From Kitasatospora sp. SolWspMP-SS2h (GTDB lineage Bacteria > Actinomycetota > Actinomycetes > Streptomycetales > Streptomycetaceae), in NCBI RefSeq assembly GCF_003259315.1, contig NZ_QLLT01000011.1, positions 124,001 through 188,000 on the forward strand: a stretch of 64,000 nucleotides of DNA, given 5' to 3'. Position 1 is the first letter of the stretch. Each line of letters starts with the position of its first letter. Shown here piece by piece: positions 1 through 9,196 of this stretch. The translations under genes were made by a program, and so were the position numbers. A model generated the notes under the pieces. It was given only the letters and a program-made list of their open reading frames with translations. It was not told the origin of the DNA and did no database searches.

Positions 1-92
1 CCCCGGGCCTTTCCGGGGCGTCCGGGTGCCCCGGTAACGCGACGGGCCCGGAACGGGCGCCTGGCGCCCGCCCCGGGCCCGTCCCGAGTGTC

Positions 93-1667
93 TCAGCCGG
101 CCTGGGCGGCCGTCACCGCGAGCCCCGCCAGGGCCTCCGCCGCGGCGATCGCGCAGACCCGCGAGCCGCCGTAGGTGGCCAGCGTGGTCACCCCGCGCGG
201 GGCGAACAGCTCGGCCACGCCGTGGGCGGTGCCGATCTCCACCACCACCGCGTCCGGCCGGTGCTCGACCAGGGCCAGCGCGGCCCGGCGCATCCAGCCG
301 TGCCGGTGCACGTCGCGCACCACCAGCACCAGCGGGCGGCCGACCGCCGCGCCCAGCAGCGGGGCGGTGTCGATCTCGGCGTCGTCGGCGGCCACCGCGA
401 CGTGCAGCAGGCCGGAGCCCTCGGTCACCGTCGCGGGCGGCGAGACCCGGCTGGAGGTGGTGCCGGGCACCAGCTCGGCCAGCGGCCCGGCCACGCCCCA
501 CGGGGTCTCGTCGCCGGCCGCGATGTTCGCGCCGGGGGAGAACTCCACCACGTGCGGGACGCCGCCCAGCGGGCGCAGCCCGCCGGTGATCCGCAGCGCC
601 CGGCGGGCGGCGGTCAGGCCGACGCCGACCTCGGCCTGCTGGCCGACCAGCGAGGCCCGCAGCTCGGCCGACCAGCGGGCGACGGCCCGGTTGCGCTCGG
701 CGGCCTCGTGCAGCCGTCCGGCGGACAGCCGGCCCTCGCGGACCGCCCAGACCAGGGCGTCGCGCAGGTAGACGAAGGCGTCCTCGTCCTGGAGGCCGCC
801 GCCGACGCAGATGGTGTCGGCACCGGCCGCGACGGCCCGCACCGAGCCGGCCGCGACGCCGTGGGTGCCGGAGATGGCGCCCATCTCGATGCCGTCGGTG
901 ACGATCAGCCCGTCGAAGCCGAGCTCCTCGCGGAGCAGGCCGGTCAGGATGCGCTGCGACATGGTCGCGGGCAGCTGGGCGTCGTACGCGTCGAACAGGA
1001 TGTGCGCGGTCATGATGCTCTTCGCGCCGGCCGCGATGGCGGCGCGGAAGGGCAGCAGGTGCGCGGCGAACTGGTCGGCGGCCAGGTCGATCCGGGGCAG
1101 CCCGAGGTGCGAGTCGCCGGCGGTGTCGCCGTGGCCGGGGAAGTGCTTGGCGCAGGCCGCGACGCCGGCCGACTGCAGGCCGCGGACGTAGGCGGCGGTG
1201 TGCCGGGCGGCCAGCTCGCCGTCGCCGCCGAAGGACCGGACGCCGATCACCGGGTTGTCCGGGTTGGAGTTGACGTCCGCGTCGGGCGCGTAGTTGAGGT
1301 TCACGCCGACGCCGGCCAGGTCGAACCCGATGGAGCGGGCGACCCGCTCGGTGAGGTCGGTGTCGTCGACCTCACCGAGCGCCAGGTTGCCGGGGTAGGA
1401 GGAACCGCTGACCACTTCGAGGCGGGTGACGTCGCCGCCCTCCTCGTCGGTGGCGACCAGCAGCTCGCCGTTGAGGGCGTACAGCTCCGAGGTGAGCGCG
1501 GCGACCTGCTGCGGGGTGCGGATGTTGCGGCCGAACAGGGCGACGCCGCCGAGCTCGCCGTCGCCCAGTCTGCGGCGCAGCCACTCGGGCGCGGTCAGAC
1601 CGGCGAAGCCGGGCTGCAGGACCGCTCCGGCGTCGCGGAGGAGATCGGCGCTTTCCGTACCGGGCAT
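93..1667 (-). CDS. dasD: GH3 beta-N-acetylhexosaminidase (DasD/NagZ-like)
   Basis: This 524-residue protein is a glycoside hydrolase family 3 enzyme of the NagZ type, expected to release N-acetylglucosamine from chito-oligosaccharides or muropeptides. The signature KHFPGHGDTAGDSH lies at residues 174-187, including the Asp-Ser-His loop that replaces the usual acid/base in NagZ enzymes. VTDGIEM holds the likely nucleophile Asp258. No signal peptide is visible, so it probably acts in the cytoplasm on imported chitobiose. I start it at ATG 1667, behind GGAAGGAA, because the longer reading frame upstream overlaps the permease gene. It is the last gene of the dasABC operon, where S. coelicolor has dasD. 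Confidence 0.9.
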   Translation of the reverse strand: MPGTESADLLRDAGAVLQPGFAGLTAPEWLRRRLGDGELGGVALFGRNIRTPQQVAALTSELYALNGELLVATDEEGGDVTRLEVVSGSSYPGNLALGEVDDTDLTERVARSIGFDLAGVGVNLNYAPDADVNSNPDNPVIGVRSFGGDGELAARHTAAYVRGLQSAGVAACAKHFPGHGDTAGDSHLGLPRIDLAADQFAAHLLPFRAAIAAGAKSIMTAHILFDAYDAQLPATMSQRILTGLLREELGFDGLIVTDGIEMGAISGTHGVAAGSVRAVAAGADTICVGGGLQDEDAFVYLRDALVWAVREGRLSAGRLHEAAERNRAVARWSAELRASLVGQQAEVGVGLTAARRALRITGGLRPLGGVPHVVEFSPGANIAAGDETPWGVAGPLAELVPGTTSSRVSPPATVTEGSGLLHVAVAADDAEIDTAPLLGAAVGRPLVLVVRDVHRHGWMRRAALALVEHRPDAVVVEIGTAHGVAELFAPRGVTTLATYGGSRVCAIAAAEALAGLAVTAAQAG

Positions 1668-1729
1668 CGCCTTGGTTCCTTCCCTGGGGGTGGAGGTGTG
1701 ACAGGTGCAGTGGGGTGGGGGAAGGGGAC

Positions 1730-2650
1730 TCAGCCCTTGACCGCACCGGCGGTGAGACCCGCCGACACCTTCTTCTGGAAGAACACGAACAGGATGATCA
1801 CGGGCAGCGAGACCAGCAGACCGCCGGCCATCTGCGCGCCGTAGTCCGCGCCGCGGGTGGGAGTGGTCGAGTAGAACGTCAGCCAGGTCATCGAGGTGTT
1901 CATGCCGCTGGTGCCCAGCAGGGTCTTGGCGACGATGAACTCGTTCCAGGCCTGGATCCAGCTGTACACCGAGGTGGTGATCAGGCCGGGCAGGGTGAGC
2001 GGCAGGATGACGCGGAAGAACGCGCCCCACTGGGTGCAGCCGTCGACCATCGCGGCCTCGTCCAGCTCCGCCGGGATGTTCACGATGAACGAGCGCAGCG
2101 TCCAGATCACGTACGGGACGGTGAAGACCAGGTAGGCGAGGATGACGCCGAACAGGCCGCCGGTCATGTTGAGGCTGTTCATCACCACGAACAGCGGGAT
2201 GATGATCGCCAGCAGCGGCACCATCTGGACCACCAGCATGGTGACGATGAAGAAGTTGCGGCCGCGGAAGTTGAACCGGGCCACGCCGACCGCGGCCAGG
2301 AAGCCGACCGCGACGCCGAGCACGACCGCGCCCAGGGTCAGCACCAGGGTGTGCCCGAGGCTGGGCAGGAACTGGTCGTCGTCGAAGATCGTCCGGTAGC
2401 TGTCGAACGAGAACGAGGAGGGCCAGAAGGTCGGGTCCTTGGAGATCAGGTCCCTGTTCGTCTTGAACGTGGTGATGATCATCCAGTAGATCGGGAAGGC
2501 CATCACGACCGCCACGAGCAGGGCGAGCGTGTTCCAGACCCAGGTCATGGCGCCGCTGCGGCCGACCTCGGTCTCCCGGGACTTCTTCCGCTTGACCGGC
2601 GGGAGCGGCTGCCGGGTCTTCGGAGCGGGGGTGGAGACGTCCGTGGTCAT
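1730..2650 (-). CDS. dasC: Carbohydrate ABC transporter permease, MalG type (DasC-like)
   Basis: This 306-residue inner-membrane permease has about six predicted membrane segments. The ABC-binding loop, with EAA-like sequence DEAAMVDGCTQWGAFFRVIL, lies near residues 199-218, which is typical of MalG-family subunits of CUT1 sugar importers. Its start codon overlaps the stop of the preceding permease by four bases, so the two are translationally coupled. Together with the DasA-like binding protein it should import chitobiose or GlcNAc oligomers. No ATPase gene is present; das transporters are known to use the shared ATPase MsiK encoded elsewhere. Confidence 0.9.
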   Translation of the reverse strand: MTTDVSTPAPKTRQPLPPVKRKKSRETEVGRSGAMTWVWNTLALLVAVVMAFPIYWMIITTFKTNRDLISKDPTFWPSSFSFDSYRTIFDDDQFLPSLGHTLVLTLGAVVLGVAVGFLAAVGVARFNFRGRNFFIVTMLVVQMVPLLAIIIPLFVVMNSLNMTGGLFGVILAYLVFTVPYVIWTLRSFIVNIPAELDEAAMVDGCTQWGAFFRVILPLTLPGLITTSVYSWIQAWNEFIVAKTLLGTSGMNTSMTWLTFYSTTPTRGADYGAQMAGGLLVSLPVIILFVFFQKKVSAGLTAGAVKG

Positions 2651-3636
2651 CGCTCGTTGGCTCCGATCTTGAGCATCTGGCGGATGTAGTACACGAGAAC
2701 CGCCAGCATCATGACGATCATGGCGATCGAGATCACCGAGGCTTCGCTGTACCGGGAGGCGACGATGCCCTGCATGTACAGGTAGGTGCCGATGGTCCGG
2801 TAGCCGGGTTCGGGCGAGGTGTTGCGCAGCGCGAAGATCTGCGCGAAGACCTGGAAGTCCCAGATGAAGCTCAGCGCGGTGGAGATCATCAGGAACGGCC
2901 GGATGACCGGCAGGGTGACGTTGCGGAACGCCTGGAAGGCGTTGGCGCCGTCCAGCTTGGCGGCCTCCATCAGCTCCTTGGGCACCTGGGTCAGCGCGGC
3001 GTACAGGCCCAGCACCAGGAAGGGCAGCGCGCCCCAGACGACCACCGCGGCGCCGACCACGTAGAGGCCGACGTGCGCGTCGGCGAACCAGTCGTAGTTC
3101 TTCCAGGTCTCGTCGCCGGTGACCAGGTAGGCGATGTAGTCGACGACGCCGCCCTGCGGGGAGAACAGCCAGCGGAACACCTGGCCGTTGACCAGCGCCG
3201 GGATCGACCAGACGAACATCATCACGGTGATGACGGTGACCCGGACCCAGTTGGAGACCCGGTTGAGCAGCAGTGCCAGCGCCATCGACAGCACCATGGA
3301 GAGGATGACCAGCTCCGCGGTGAAGTAGATCGAGCGGAGCACGACATCCCAGAACTCGCTGTCGCCGAAGACCCGCGAGAAGCCGTCGAAGCCGATGTAC
3401 TTCGCCCGCTCCGGGTGGACCAGCAGCGCGTACTTGTTGACGTTCTGGAAGGCCAGGTCGATCAGGCGGTACAGCGGGTACGCCAGAACGCCCGCCAGTA
3501 CGACGACCGCGGGCAGCAGCAGGGTGTAGGGGATGTAACGGCCGGCCGCGAAGAACCCGCGCCGCTGCGGCTTCCCCGTCGGGGCAGGCCCCTGGTTCTC
3601 GGACCGGGTCACGGTCTCGTTGGTGGTCACACTCAT
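2647..3636 (-). CDS. dasB: Carbohydrate ABC transporter permease, MalF type (DasB-like)
   Basis: This 329-residue permease has a polar N-terminus followed by membrane segments starting with IPYTLLLPAVVVLAGVLAYP. The EAA loop KELMEAAKLDGANAFQAFRN marks the ATPase contact site. I chose ATG 3636 (MSVTTNETV) over the ATG 78 bases upstream because the extra residues are Arg/Pro-rich and look like read-through of an intergenic region. It follows the sugar-binding protein by about 160 bases and overlaps dasC by four. The order binding protein, MalF-like, MalG-like, GH3 matches dasA-B-C-D. Confidence 0.9.
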   Translation of the reverse strand: MSVTTNETVTRSENQGPAPTGKPQRRGFFAAGRYIPYTLLLPAVVVLAGVLAYPLYRLIDLAFQNVNKYALLVHPERAKYIGFDGFSRVFGDSEFWDVVLRSIYFTAELVILSMVLSMALALLLNRVSNWVRVTVITVMMFVWSIPALVNGQVFRWLFSPQGGVVDYIAYLVTGDETWKNYDWFADAHVGLYVVGAAVVVWGALPFLVLGLYAALTQVPKELMEAAKLDGANAFQAFRNVTLPVIRPFLMISTALSFIWDFQVFAQIFALRNTSPEPGYRTIGTYLYMQGIVASRYSEASVISIAMIVMMLAVLVYYIRQMLKIGANER

Positions 3637-3800
3637 CAGGGTCCTTCCCGGGCCCGCGGATCTGGTCGGTCCTGGCGCACGGGTGGGCAGCCCGCGGTAT
3701 CGCGGACTGCCCACCCCCTATCCGGCGCTCAGTGCGGTGGTCCGTCCGGGGAGCACCGTTGGAACTCCCCGGGCCGACCTGCGGTTCAGCTGGAGCTGGA

Positions 3801-5117
3801 TCAGCCGTTCAGGGTCTTCAGAAGGTCGTCGTTCGCCTTCTTCAGCTCGGTGGCCGGGTCGCCACCGGCGGCGATCGCACCGAAGGCGGTCTTCAGCGCG
3901 GTCTCGTTGGTGCCGGACCACAGCGGGGTGTTCGGGATGAACCAGGTCTCGCCCTGGGCCGCGTCACCGGTGGCCTTGTTCGCCGGGTCGGCCGCCTTGT
4001 AGGCGTCCACCAGGTTCTTGGCGTTCGGGATGGCGTGCTTGGCGAGCAGGGTCTGCTGCGCGGTGTCGGTGTAGATCTGCAGGAAGGTCGCGCCCAGGCC
4101 GGCGTTCTTGGCGTTGGTCGGGACGGCCAGGTCGGAGCCGCCCAGGAAGGCCGGGGTGGTGCTGCCGGCCGCGGCGCCCGGGAGGGCGAAGGTGCCGAGC
4201 TTGTCCTTCAGGGACGGGTCGCCGGTCTTCGGGTCGGCCACGGAGGAGACCTCCCAGCCGTTGCCGATGATGGCGGCGATGTTGCCCTTGGCCATCAGGG
4301 CGTCCTGGGTGGCCTCGTCGGAGGTGGTGCCACCGGTGGAGAAGTTCTTCTGCAGGTCGTTCCAGGTGGAGACGCCCTCAACGAACTTCGGGTCGGCCAG
4401 GGTGCTGGTCCACTTGTCGCCGTCCTTCTTGGCGATGACGTTCTTCACGCCGAAGGTGCCGGCGCCGAAGGAGACGGCGGTGTACCAGTTCTGACCCGGC
4501 AGGTACATCGCGGAGAAGCCCGGGGTGCTGGCGTTGGCGGCCTTGACCTTGGTCAGGGCGTCCTTCAGCTCGGCCAGGGTGGTCGGGGCCTGGGTGACAC
4601 CGGCGGCCTCGAAGAGGTCCTTGCGGTAGATCACGACGCGGGCGCCGGCGTAGTACGGGACGGCGTAGGTCTTGGAGCCGTCGGCCGACTGGCCGGAGGC
4701 GGCCAGCGAGTCCAGCCACTTGTCCGAGTTGTCGAACTTGCTCTTCACCGAGGTGAGGTCGACGAAGGAGTCGGCGTCGATGTACTTGGCGGCCTGGGTG
4801 TTGCCGACCTCGATCGCGTCAGGGGCGTTGCCCGAGAGCAGGGCGGTGTCGAGCTTGGTGGTGTAGTTGGTCCAGGTCTGCCACTGGATGTCGACGTCGG
4901 CGCCGGTCTTCTCCTTGAACTCGGTCTTCGCCGCCTCGACGACCTCGTTCCAGCCCTTCTGCGCGTCGTCCATCAGCCAGACGGTGATCTTCTTGCCCTT
5001 GCCGTCCGTGCTCAGGACGTCACCGCTCGACTTGCTGTCGGACGAAGAAGACGACGAGCAGGCCGAGGCGACGAGCACGGTGGCGATAGCGGCCACGGCT
5101 GCGATCTTGCGGTTCAA
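3801..5117 (-). CDS. dasA: Extracellular sugar-binding lipoprotein (DasA-like)
   Basis: This 438-residue family 1 solute-binding protein should capture chitobiose/GlcNAc oligomers outside the membrane. The best start is TTG 5117, five bases after GGAGG. That gives a compact lipoprotein signal peptide (NRKIAAVAAIATVLVASAC) with the lipid-modified Cys at residue 20. The ATG 90 bases upstream would add an implausible hydrophilic extension before the signal peptide. The mature protein has the CUT1-binding pattern TVWLMDDAQKGWNEVV and IEVGNTQAAKYID. A DasR-type operator lies 150 bases upstream. A paralogue is encoded divergently at 6322. Confidence 0.92.
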   Translation of the reverse strand: MNRKIAAVAAIATVLVASACSSSSSSDSKSSGDVLSTDGKGKKITVWLMDDAQKGWNEVVEAAKTEFKEKTGADVDIQWQTWTNYTTKLDTALLSGNAPDAIEVGNTQAAKYIDADSFVDLTSVKSKFDNSDKWLDSLAASGQSADGSKTYAVPYYAGARVVIYRKDLFEAAGVTQAPTTLAELKDALTKVKAANASTPGFSAMYLPGQNWYTAVSFGAGTFGVKNVIAKKDGDKWTSTLADPKFVEGVSTWNDLQKNFSTGGTTSDEATQDALMAKGNIAAIIGNGWEVSSVADPKTGDPSLKDKLGTFALPGAAAGSTTPAFLGGSDLAVPTNAKNAGLGATFLQIYTDTAQQTLLAKHAIPNAKNLVDAYKAADPANKATGDAAQGETWFIPNTPLWSGTNETALKTAFGAIAAGGDPATELKKANDDLLKTLNG

Positions 5118-5267
5118 ACCATCCTCCAGAGGGATGAGCAAGGTAGGGCACCGGGCTGCTGGGCCGACTGGCCTGGAGCTGCGTTGTGCCGTATGGGGGA
5201 ACGTCACCGGGTGACACGGATACGAACTGCCGGGGCCGGCGAGCCGATCCGTGAGGTGGAGTAGACC

Positions 5268-5283
5268 ATTGGTTTAGACCAAC
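5268..5283. promoter_or_regulatory. Candidate DasR operator (dre) for dasABCD
   Basis: ATTGGTTTAGACCAAC matches 12 of 16 positions of the known dre consensus ACTGGTCTAGACCAGT and keeps both TGG/CCA half-sites. It lies about 150 bases upstream of the dasA start. Degenerate half-sites surround it: TAGACCA just upstream, GGACCAAT at about 5301-5308, and a weaker full-length match at 5370-5385. DasR is a GlcNAc-6-phosphate-responsive GntR repressor, so this site should make transport inducible by chitin breakdown products. Confidence 0.75.
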
Positions 5284-5470
5284 GCCTGGAGGTTGGCATG
5301 GACCAATGGCGAGCGTCAAGGGCTCGAAGAGCCGCTGCACAAGCCGTTATCAACGCTTGACTCGCCTGTGTTGGACTGGACCAAGTCGGGGAGGAAACGG
5401 GACCTATCGGGACACCTCGACGGCCCCGTCGGCGGGTGGGTGGTACGGGCGGTGCATATCTGTGAGGTCA

Positions 5471-6230
5471 TGTCAAGACCGCCCCCGGGTACGGCCGTCG
5501 GTGCGGCGCCCGCGCGCCCGGCGAGTCGCCCCCCGTGCGTCCCCCGTGCGTGCCGCCCGCGCGGCGCGCCCGCGCGCCCGTCCCCGGGCGGGCCTGCGGA
5601 CGCGCCCGCGGGGGGCGGTCCCGAAAGCGGCGGAGTTTCCCGGTCGAATGGCGCGGCGCGAATAGCGGAGCCGGCCGTCCCCGTTCTTTTCCGCCGCCGC
5701 AGTCGATAACGGACCGGTAATCACCGCCGGGAGTTCTGCGGATTTCCCCGGGAACCCGGCCCGCCCGCCACCGCGCCGACCGCCCGGGCGGCGGGTCCCC
5801 GGTGTTTTCGCCGGGCCGCCCGCGCCCTGCCCCGGCCGCGGGGGCCCGCCGCCGGGCGGCCGGGGTCGCGTCGCCGCAGGCCCGGTCCCCGGCGGTGGGC
5901 CGCCGGACGGCGCCGAGCCCGCGCCCGGTGAAGTCGTGCGTATTCGACGGACGGTCCGCCGCCCCCCGCCCGCGGGCCGCGCCGCCCTCGTCGGCCCGCC
6001 GGCCGGACCGGGGCCCGCCCGCGCGGCGGCCGGCGGGGGCGGGGCCGGGCCGCCGGGCCGGATAAGCCGGGGGCGCGGAATTCCCGGGATTCCGCTTGAT
6101 CCATTCCTCTCACCCTCGGTCACCTTAAGTGAGCCTGAAGTCACGCCCGGGCCGGCCCCCGCCGATCGTTGACGTGGCCGGGCCAGGGAAGACAACGGAT
6201 TGACAACGAGCAGGGTGCGAAACCGCACCT
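5471..6230. other. Gene-free, extremely GC-rich spacer
   Basis: This stretch between the two divergent sugar-binding-protein units contains long runs of C/G (roughly 5480-6060) in which several frames stay open only because stop codons are rare. I see no plausible start with a ribosome site, no codon-position GC pattern and no recognisable protein. From about 6080 onward composition is more normal, with dyad-like sequences (AATTCCCGGGATT; CACCTTAAGTGAGCC) but no identifiable gene. Confidence 0.6.
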
Positions 6231-6245
6231 GCGTTGACGCCCCAA

Positions 6246-6261
6246 AATGGTCTAGGCCAAG
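6246..6261. promoter_or_regulatory. Candidate DasR operator (dre), promoter-overlapping
   Basis: AATGGTCTAGGCCAAG matches 12 of 16 consensus dre positions. It overlaps the predicted -10 (CAAGAT, 6258-6263) of a promoter whose -35 is TTGACG at 6234-6239 with an 18-base spacer. Binding here would block transcription of the sugar-binding protein gene at 6322. Confidence 0.7.
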
Positions 6262-6270
6262 ATCCGGAAA

Positions 6271-6286
6271 GCTGGTCTGTACCACT
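6271..6286. promoter_or_regulatory. Second candidate DasR operator (dre)
   Basis: GCTGGTCTGTACCACT matches 13 of 16 dre positions, with intact TGGTCT and ACCA half-sites. It lies 25 bases (centre to centre) after the first site, about 35 bases before the start codon at 6322 and downstream of the expected transcription start. The pair forms a tandem operator. Confidence 0.7.
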
Positions 6287-6321
6287 GCGCAGACCTCCCC
6301 GTACCCCATCCGGAGGATCGC

Positions 6322-7626
6322 GTGAAGCGTCAGGTACTGGCCACGCTCAGCACCGCTGCCCTGCTGGCCACCGCCGCGGGCTGCTCGTCCGGCGGCCCGT
6401 CGTCCGCGCCGACCGGCGTCGACGCCAAGAACGTGACCGGCACCGTGACCGTGTGGCTGATGAACGACGCCCAGAAGAGCTGGCCCGAGCTGGTGCAGCA
6501 GGTGAACGACGAGTTCGCCCAGAAGTACCCGAAGGTCCAGATCAAGCTGAGCTACCACGAGTGGCAGAACAAGGTCTCCGAGCTGGACACCGCGATCGCC
6601 GCCGGCCAGGCCCCGGACGTGGTCGAACTGGGCAACACCGAGACGCTGAAGTACATCGTCAACGGCTCGCTGATGTCCCTGCAGCGCGGCAGCTTCGACC
6701 ACTCCGACAACTGGATCAAGGGCCTCTCCGACACCTGCACCTACAACCAGACGCTCTACTGCGTGCCCTACTACGCGGGCGCCCGGATCGGCCTCTACAA
6801 CTCGAAGATGTTCCAGGACGCCACCGGCTCCGCCGACCTGCCGCAGAACGAGGACGACCTGCTCACCGCCCTCGACAAGGTGCAGGCCAAGTACAAGGGC
6901 AGCGCCGGCTACTCCTCGCTCTACCTGCCCGGCCCCTACTGGTACGCCGCGATGTCCTACGTCACCGCGTACGGCGGCTCGATCGCCAAGTTCGACTCGG
7001 CCGGCACCTGGCACGGCACCCTGCACGACGCCAAGTCCCAGCAGGGCCTCCAGCACTTCGTCGACCTGGTGAAGAAGTACAACAAGAGCGGCGACTACAA
7101 GGTCAACGAGGCCGACCAGGCCAAGGTGCTCGGCCACGAGAAGGCCGGGCTGATCTACGCCAACGGCTGGGAGCAGAGCGTCGCCACCGCGCCGATCACC
7201 GGCACCCCGGCGCTCCAGGACTCGCTCAGGATCGCCGCGATGCCCGGCCCGAACGGCAAGCCGCTGCCCTCCTTCATCGGCGGCTCCGACCTGGCGGTCA
7301 CCGCCAAGTCGCAGAACTCCGAGGCCGCCGCGGACTGGGTGCGGATGTTCACCAGCAGCAAGTCCGAGCAGGTGCTGGCCGACAAGGACACCCTGCCGAA
7401 CAACCTGGTCCAGCTCGCCCCGCTGAAGGACAAGCCGGCCACCTCCGCGGCCGCCAACGCCGTGCAGGACGCCTGGTTCACCCCGCTCGCCCCCGGCTGG
7501 GGCGCGATCGAGAAGCAGAACGTCCTGGTCGACATGCTCAACGCGGTCTTCGCGGGCAAGAGCGTGGAGGAGGCCACCAAGGAGGCCGACGCCCGGATCG
7601 ACCAGCTGATCAACAACCCGGGCTGA
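6322..7626 (+). CDS. Second DasA-like sugar-binding lipoprotein
   Basis: This 434-residue solute-binding protein starts at GTG behind CGGAGGA and has a short lipoprotein signal peptide with Cys at residue 21. The N-terminal domain shares VTVWLMNDAQKSW, APDVVELGNTETLKYI and PYYAGARIGLYNSKMFQD with the DasA-like protein at 3801-5117, so the two are clearly paralogues in the same uptake system. No permease follows. It therefore probably docks on DasB/DasC or another permease pair, possibly with a different chito-oligomer preference. Tandem dre sites upstream place it in the DasR regulon. The SIS-domain gene lies 200 bases downstream on the same strand. Confidence 0.9.
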   Translation: MKRQVLATLSTAALLATAAGCSSGGPSSAPTGVDAKNVTGTVTVWLMNDAQKSWPELVQQVNDEFAQKYPKVQIKLSYHEWQNKVSELDTAIAAGQAPDVVELGNTETLKYIVNGSLMSLQRGSFDHSDNWIKGLSDTCTYNQTLYCVPYYAGARIGLYNSKMFQDATGSADLPQNEDDLLTALDKVQAKYKGSAGYSSLYLPGPYWYAAMSYVTAYGGSIAKFDSAGTWHGTLHDAKSQQGLQHFVDLVKKYNKSGDYKVNEADQAKVLGHEKAGLIYANGWEQSVATAPITGTPALQDSLRIAAMPGPNGKPLPSFIGGSDLAVTAKSQNSEAAADWVRMFTSSKSEQVLADKDTLPNNLVQLAPLKDKPATSAAANAVQDAWFTPLAPGWGAIEKQNVLVDMLNAVFAGKSVEEATKEADARIDQLINNPG

Positions 7627-7828
7627 CCGGACCGCCGGTCCGGCGTCCCGCTCCCCGGGACCGGGCCCCGGCGCACCGTCACGGAGTGTGCCGCGGGGCC
7701 CGGTCGCACGTAGGATCGGCACAGAACAGTTCCACGCAGCGAGGGTGCGGACTCGCCGCCGTTCAGAGGTCCCCGTCGGGCGTCCCGCCCCACGGGGCAG
7801 AACCATCTCTCCACGGAGGCACACCCCG

Positions 7829-8887
7829 ATGTCCGACCCGCAGACTGTTTCCGTACCCGGCAGGATCATGTCGGCGGAGATGGCCGAGCAGCCGGCCGTC
7901 CTGCAGCGCATCCTCGATGAGGGTGCGCCGGCGATCCGTGAGATCGCCGCGCAGATCGCCGCCCGCAACCCGCGCTTCGTCCTGCTGACCGCCCGCGGCA
8001 CCTCCGACAACGCGGCGCTGTACGCCAAGTACCTGATCGAGGTCCTGCTCGGCAAGCCGGCCGGCCTCACCTCGATGTCCACCACCACCGCGTACGGCGC
8101 CAAGCCGGACCTCACCGACTGCCTGGTCATCACGGTCAGCCAGTCCGGCGGCTCGCCCGACCTGGTGGCCTCGACCAAGGCGGCCCGCGAGGCCGGCGCG
8201 ATCACCCTGGCGGTCACCAACAACGCCGCCTCGCCGCTCGCCGAGGTCTCCGAGTTCCACATCGACGTGCTGGCCGGGCCGGAGAAGGCGCTGCCCGCCA
8301 CCAAGACCTACACCGCCGAGCTGCTGGCGCTGTACCTGTTCGTCGAGGGCCTGCGCGGCGGCGACGGCTCCGCGGCGAAGGCGCTGCCCGAGCTGGCGGC
8401 CGGCGTCCTGGCCCGCCAGGGCGAGGTCAAGGACCTGGCCGAGCGCTACCGCTTCGCCCAGCGCCTGGTCATCACCTCGCGCGGCTACGGCTACCCGACC
8501 GCCCGCGAGGCGGCGCTCAAGCTGATGGAGACCACCTACATCCCGGCCTCCCCGTTCTCCGGCGCCGACCTGCTGCACGGCCCGCTGGCCATGGTCGACA
8601 ACGTCTCGCCGGTCATCGCCATCGTCCCGGACGGCAAGGGCGGGGAGGCCCTGCAGCCCGTCCTGGACCGCCTGCGCGGCCGTGGCGCGGACCTGGTCGT
8701 GATCGGCCAGCAGGCGCAGGTCGACGCCGCCAGCGCGGGCTTCGCGCTGCCGGCCGGCGTGCCCCAGGAGGTCCAGCCGATCCTGGAGATCCTGCCGCTC
8801 CAGCTGCTGGCCTACGAGGTCACCATCGCCCGCGGCCAGGACCCGGACGCCCCGCGCGCCCTGGCCAAGGTCACCGAGACCCACTGA
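7829..8887 (+). CDS. SIS-domain sugar-phosphate isomerase/deaminase-like protein
   Basis: This 352-residue cytoplasmic protein has two SIS (sugar isomerase) domains like the C-terminal isomerase half of GlmS or AgaS-type deaminases. The phosphosugar loops are LTARGTSDNAALYAKYLIE near residue 50 and VSQSGGSPDLVASTKAA near residue 103. The second domain runs from about residue 200 (VITSRGYGYPTAREAALKL). It lacks the GlmS glutaminase domain. Start ATG 7829 follows GGAGG. Next to das transport genes it probably interconverts or deaminates glucosamine-6-phosphate-like products of GlcNAc catabolism. The exact substrate cannot be read from the sequence. Confidence 0.85.
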   Translation: MSDPQTVSVPGRIMSAEMAEQPAVLQRILDEGAPAIREIAAQIAARNPRFVLLTARGTSDNAALYAKYLIEVLLGKPAGLTSMSTTTAYGAKPDLTDCLVITVSQSGGSPDLVASTKAAREAGAITLAVTNNAASPLAEVSEFHIDVLAGPEKALPATKTYTAELLALYLFVEGLRGGDGSAAKALPELAAGVLARQGEVKDLAERYRFAQRLVITSRGYGYPTAREAALKLMETTYIPASPFSGADLLHGPLAMVDNVSPVIAIVPDGKGGEALQPVLDRLRGRGADLVVIGQQAQVDAASAGFALPAGVPQEVQPILEILPLQLLAYEVTIARGQDPDAPRALAKVTETH

Positions 8888-8926
8888 GGCGTGTGACCCG
8901 CTGAGGCGCGACCCGCCTCGGCGGGT

Positions 8927-8972
8927 ACGGCGAAGCCGCCCCCGCGTGGTGCTGCGGGGGCGGCTTCGCCGT
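8927..8972 (+). terminator. Rho-independent-type hairpin after the SIS gene
   Basis: A perfect 19-bp inverted repeat (arms 8927-8945 and 8954-8972, 8-base loop) begins about 40 bases after the stop codon. There is no clear U-tract, as is usual for this GC class. Confidence 0.8.
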
Positions 8973-9196
8973 GTCCGGGGCCGGGGAGCGGGGCTCGTCC
9001 GGGGCCGGGAAACACTACGGGCCACGGCGCCGACACAGGACCCTCAACCTGTGCGGCACCGCAGCCCGGAGCTGTATGCCGGAGGCGGGGACCGTCCGAG
9101 AGTTGTGCGGGACCCTCGAACGACGCCTCCGACCGAGGAGGGGCCTCGCGCGGTCAGGGCAGTTGCGCGGAGGGCCTCTCCTTGGTGCGTGTTCAT
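8973..9196. other. Intergenic stretch without a recognised gene
   Basis: This lies between the SIS-gene terminator and the operators of the sensor kinase. It is somewhat richer in A/T than its surroundings and contains imperfect short dyads (GACGCCTCC..GGAGGGGCC). I found no start codon with a ribosome site and no conserved peptide. Confidence 0.4.

Noticed and set aside
5257..5308. Extra dre half-sites around the dasA operator (TAGACCA, GGACCAAT)
   Set aside because: Each has only one recognisable half, so I did not list them as separate operators.
5370..5385. Additional dre-like sequence GTTGGACTGGACCAAG
   Set aside because: Only about 10 of 16 positions match and it is 250 bases from dasA; kept as a weak possibility within the das operator entry.
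5473..8304. 943-residue minus-strand open frame across the das spacer, second binding protein and SIS gene
   Set aside because: It is antisense to two well-recognised genes and its product is low-complexity Arg/Gly/Pro sequence.
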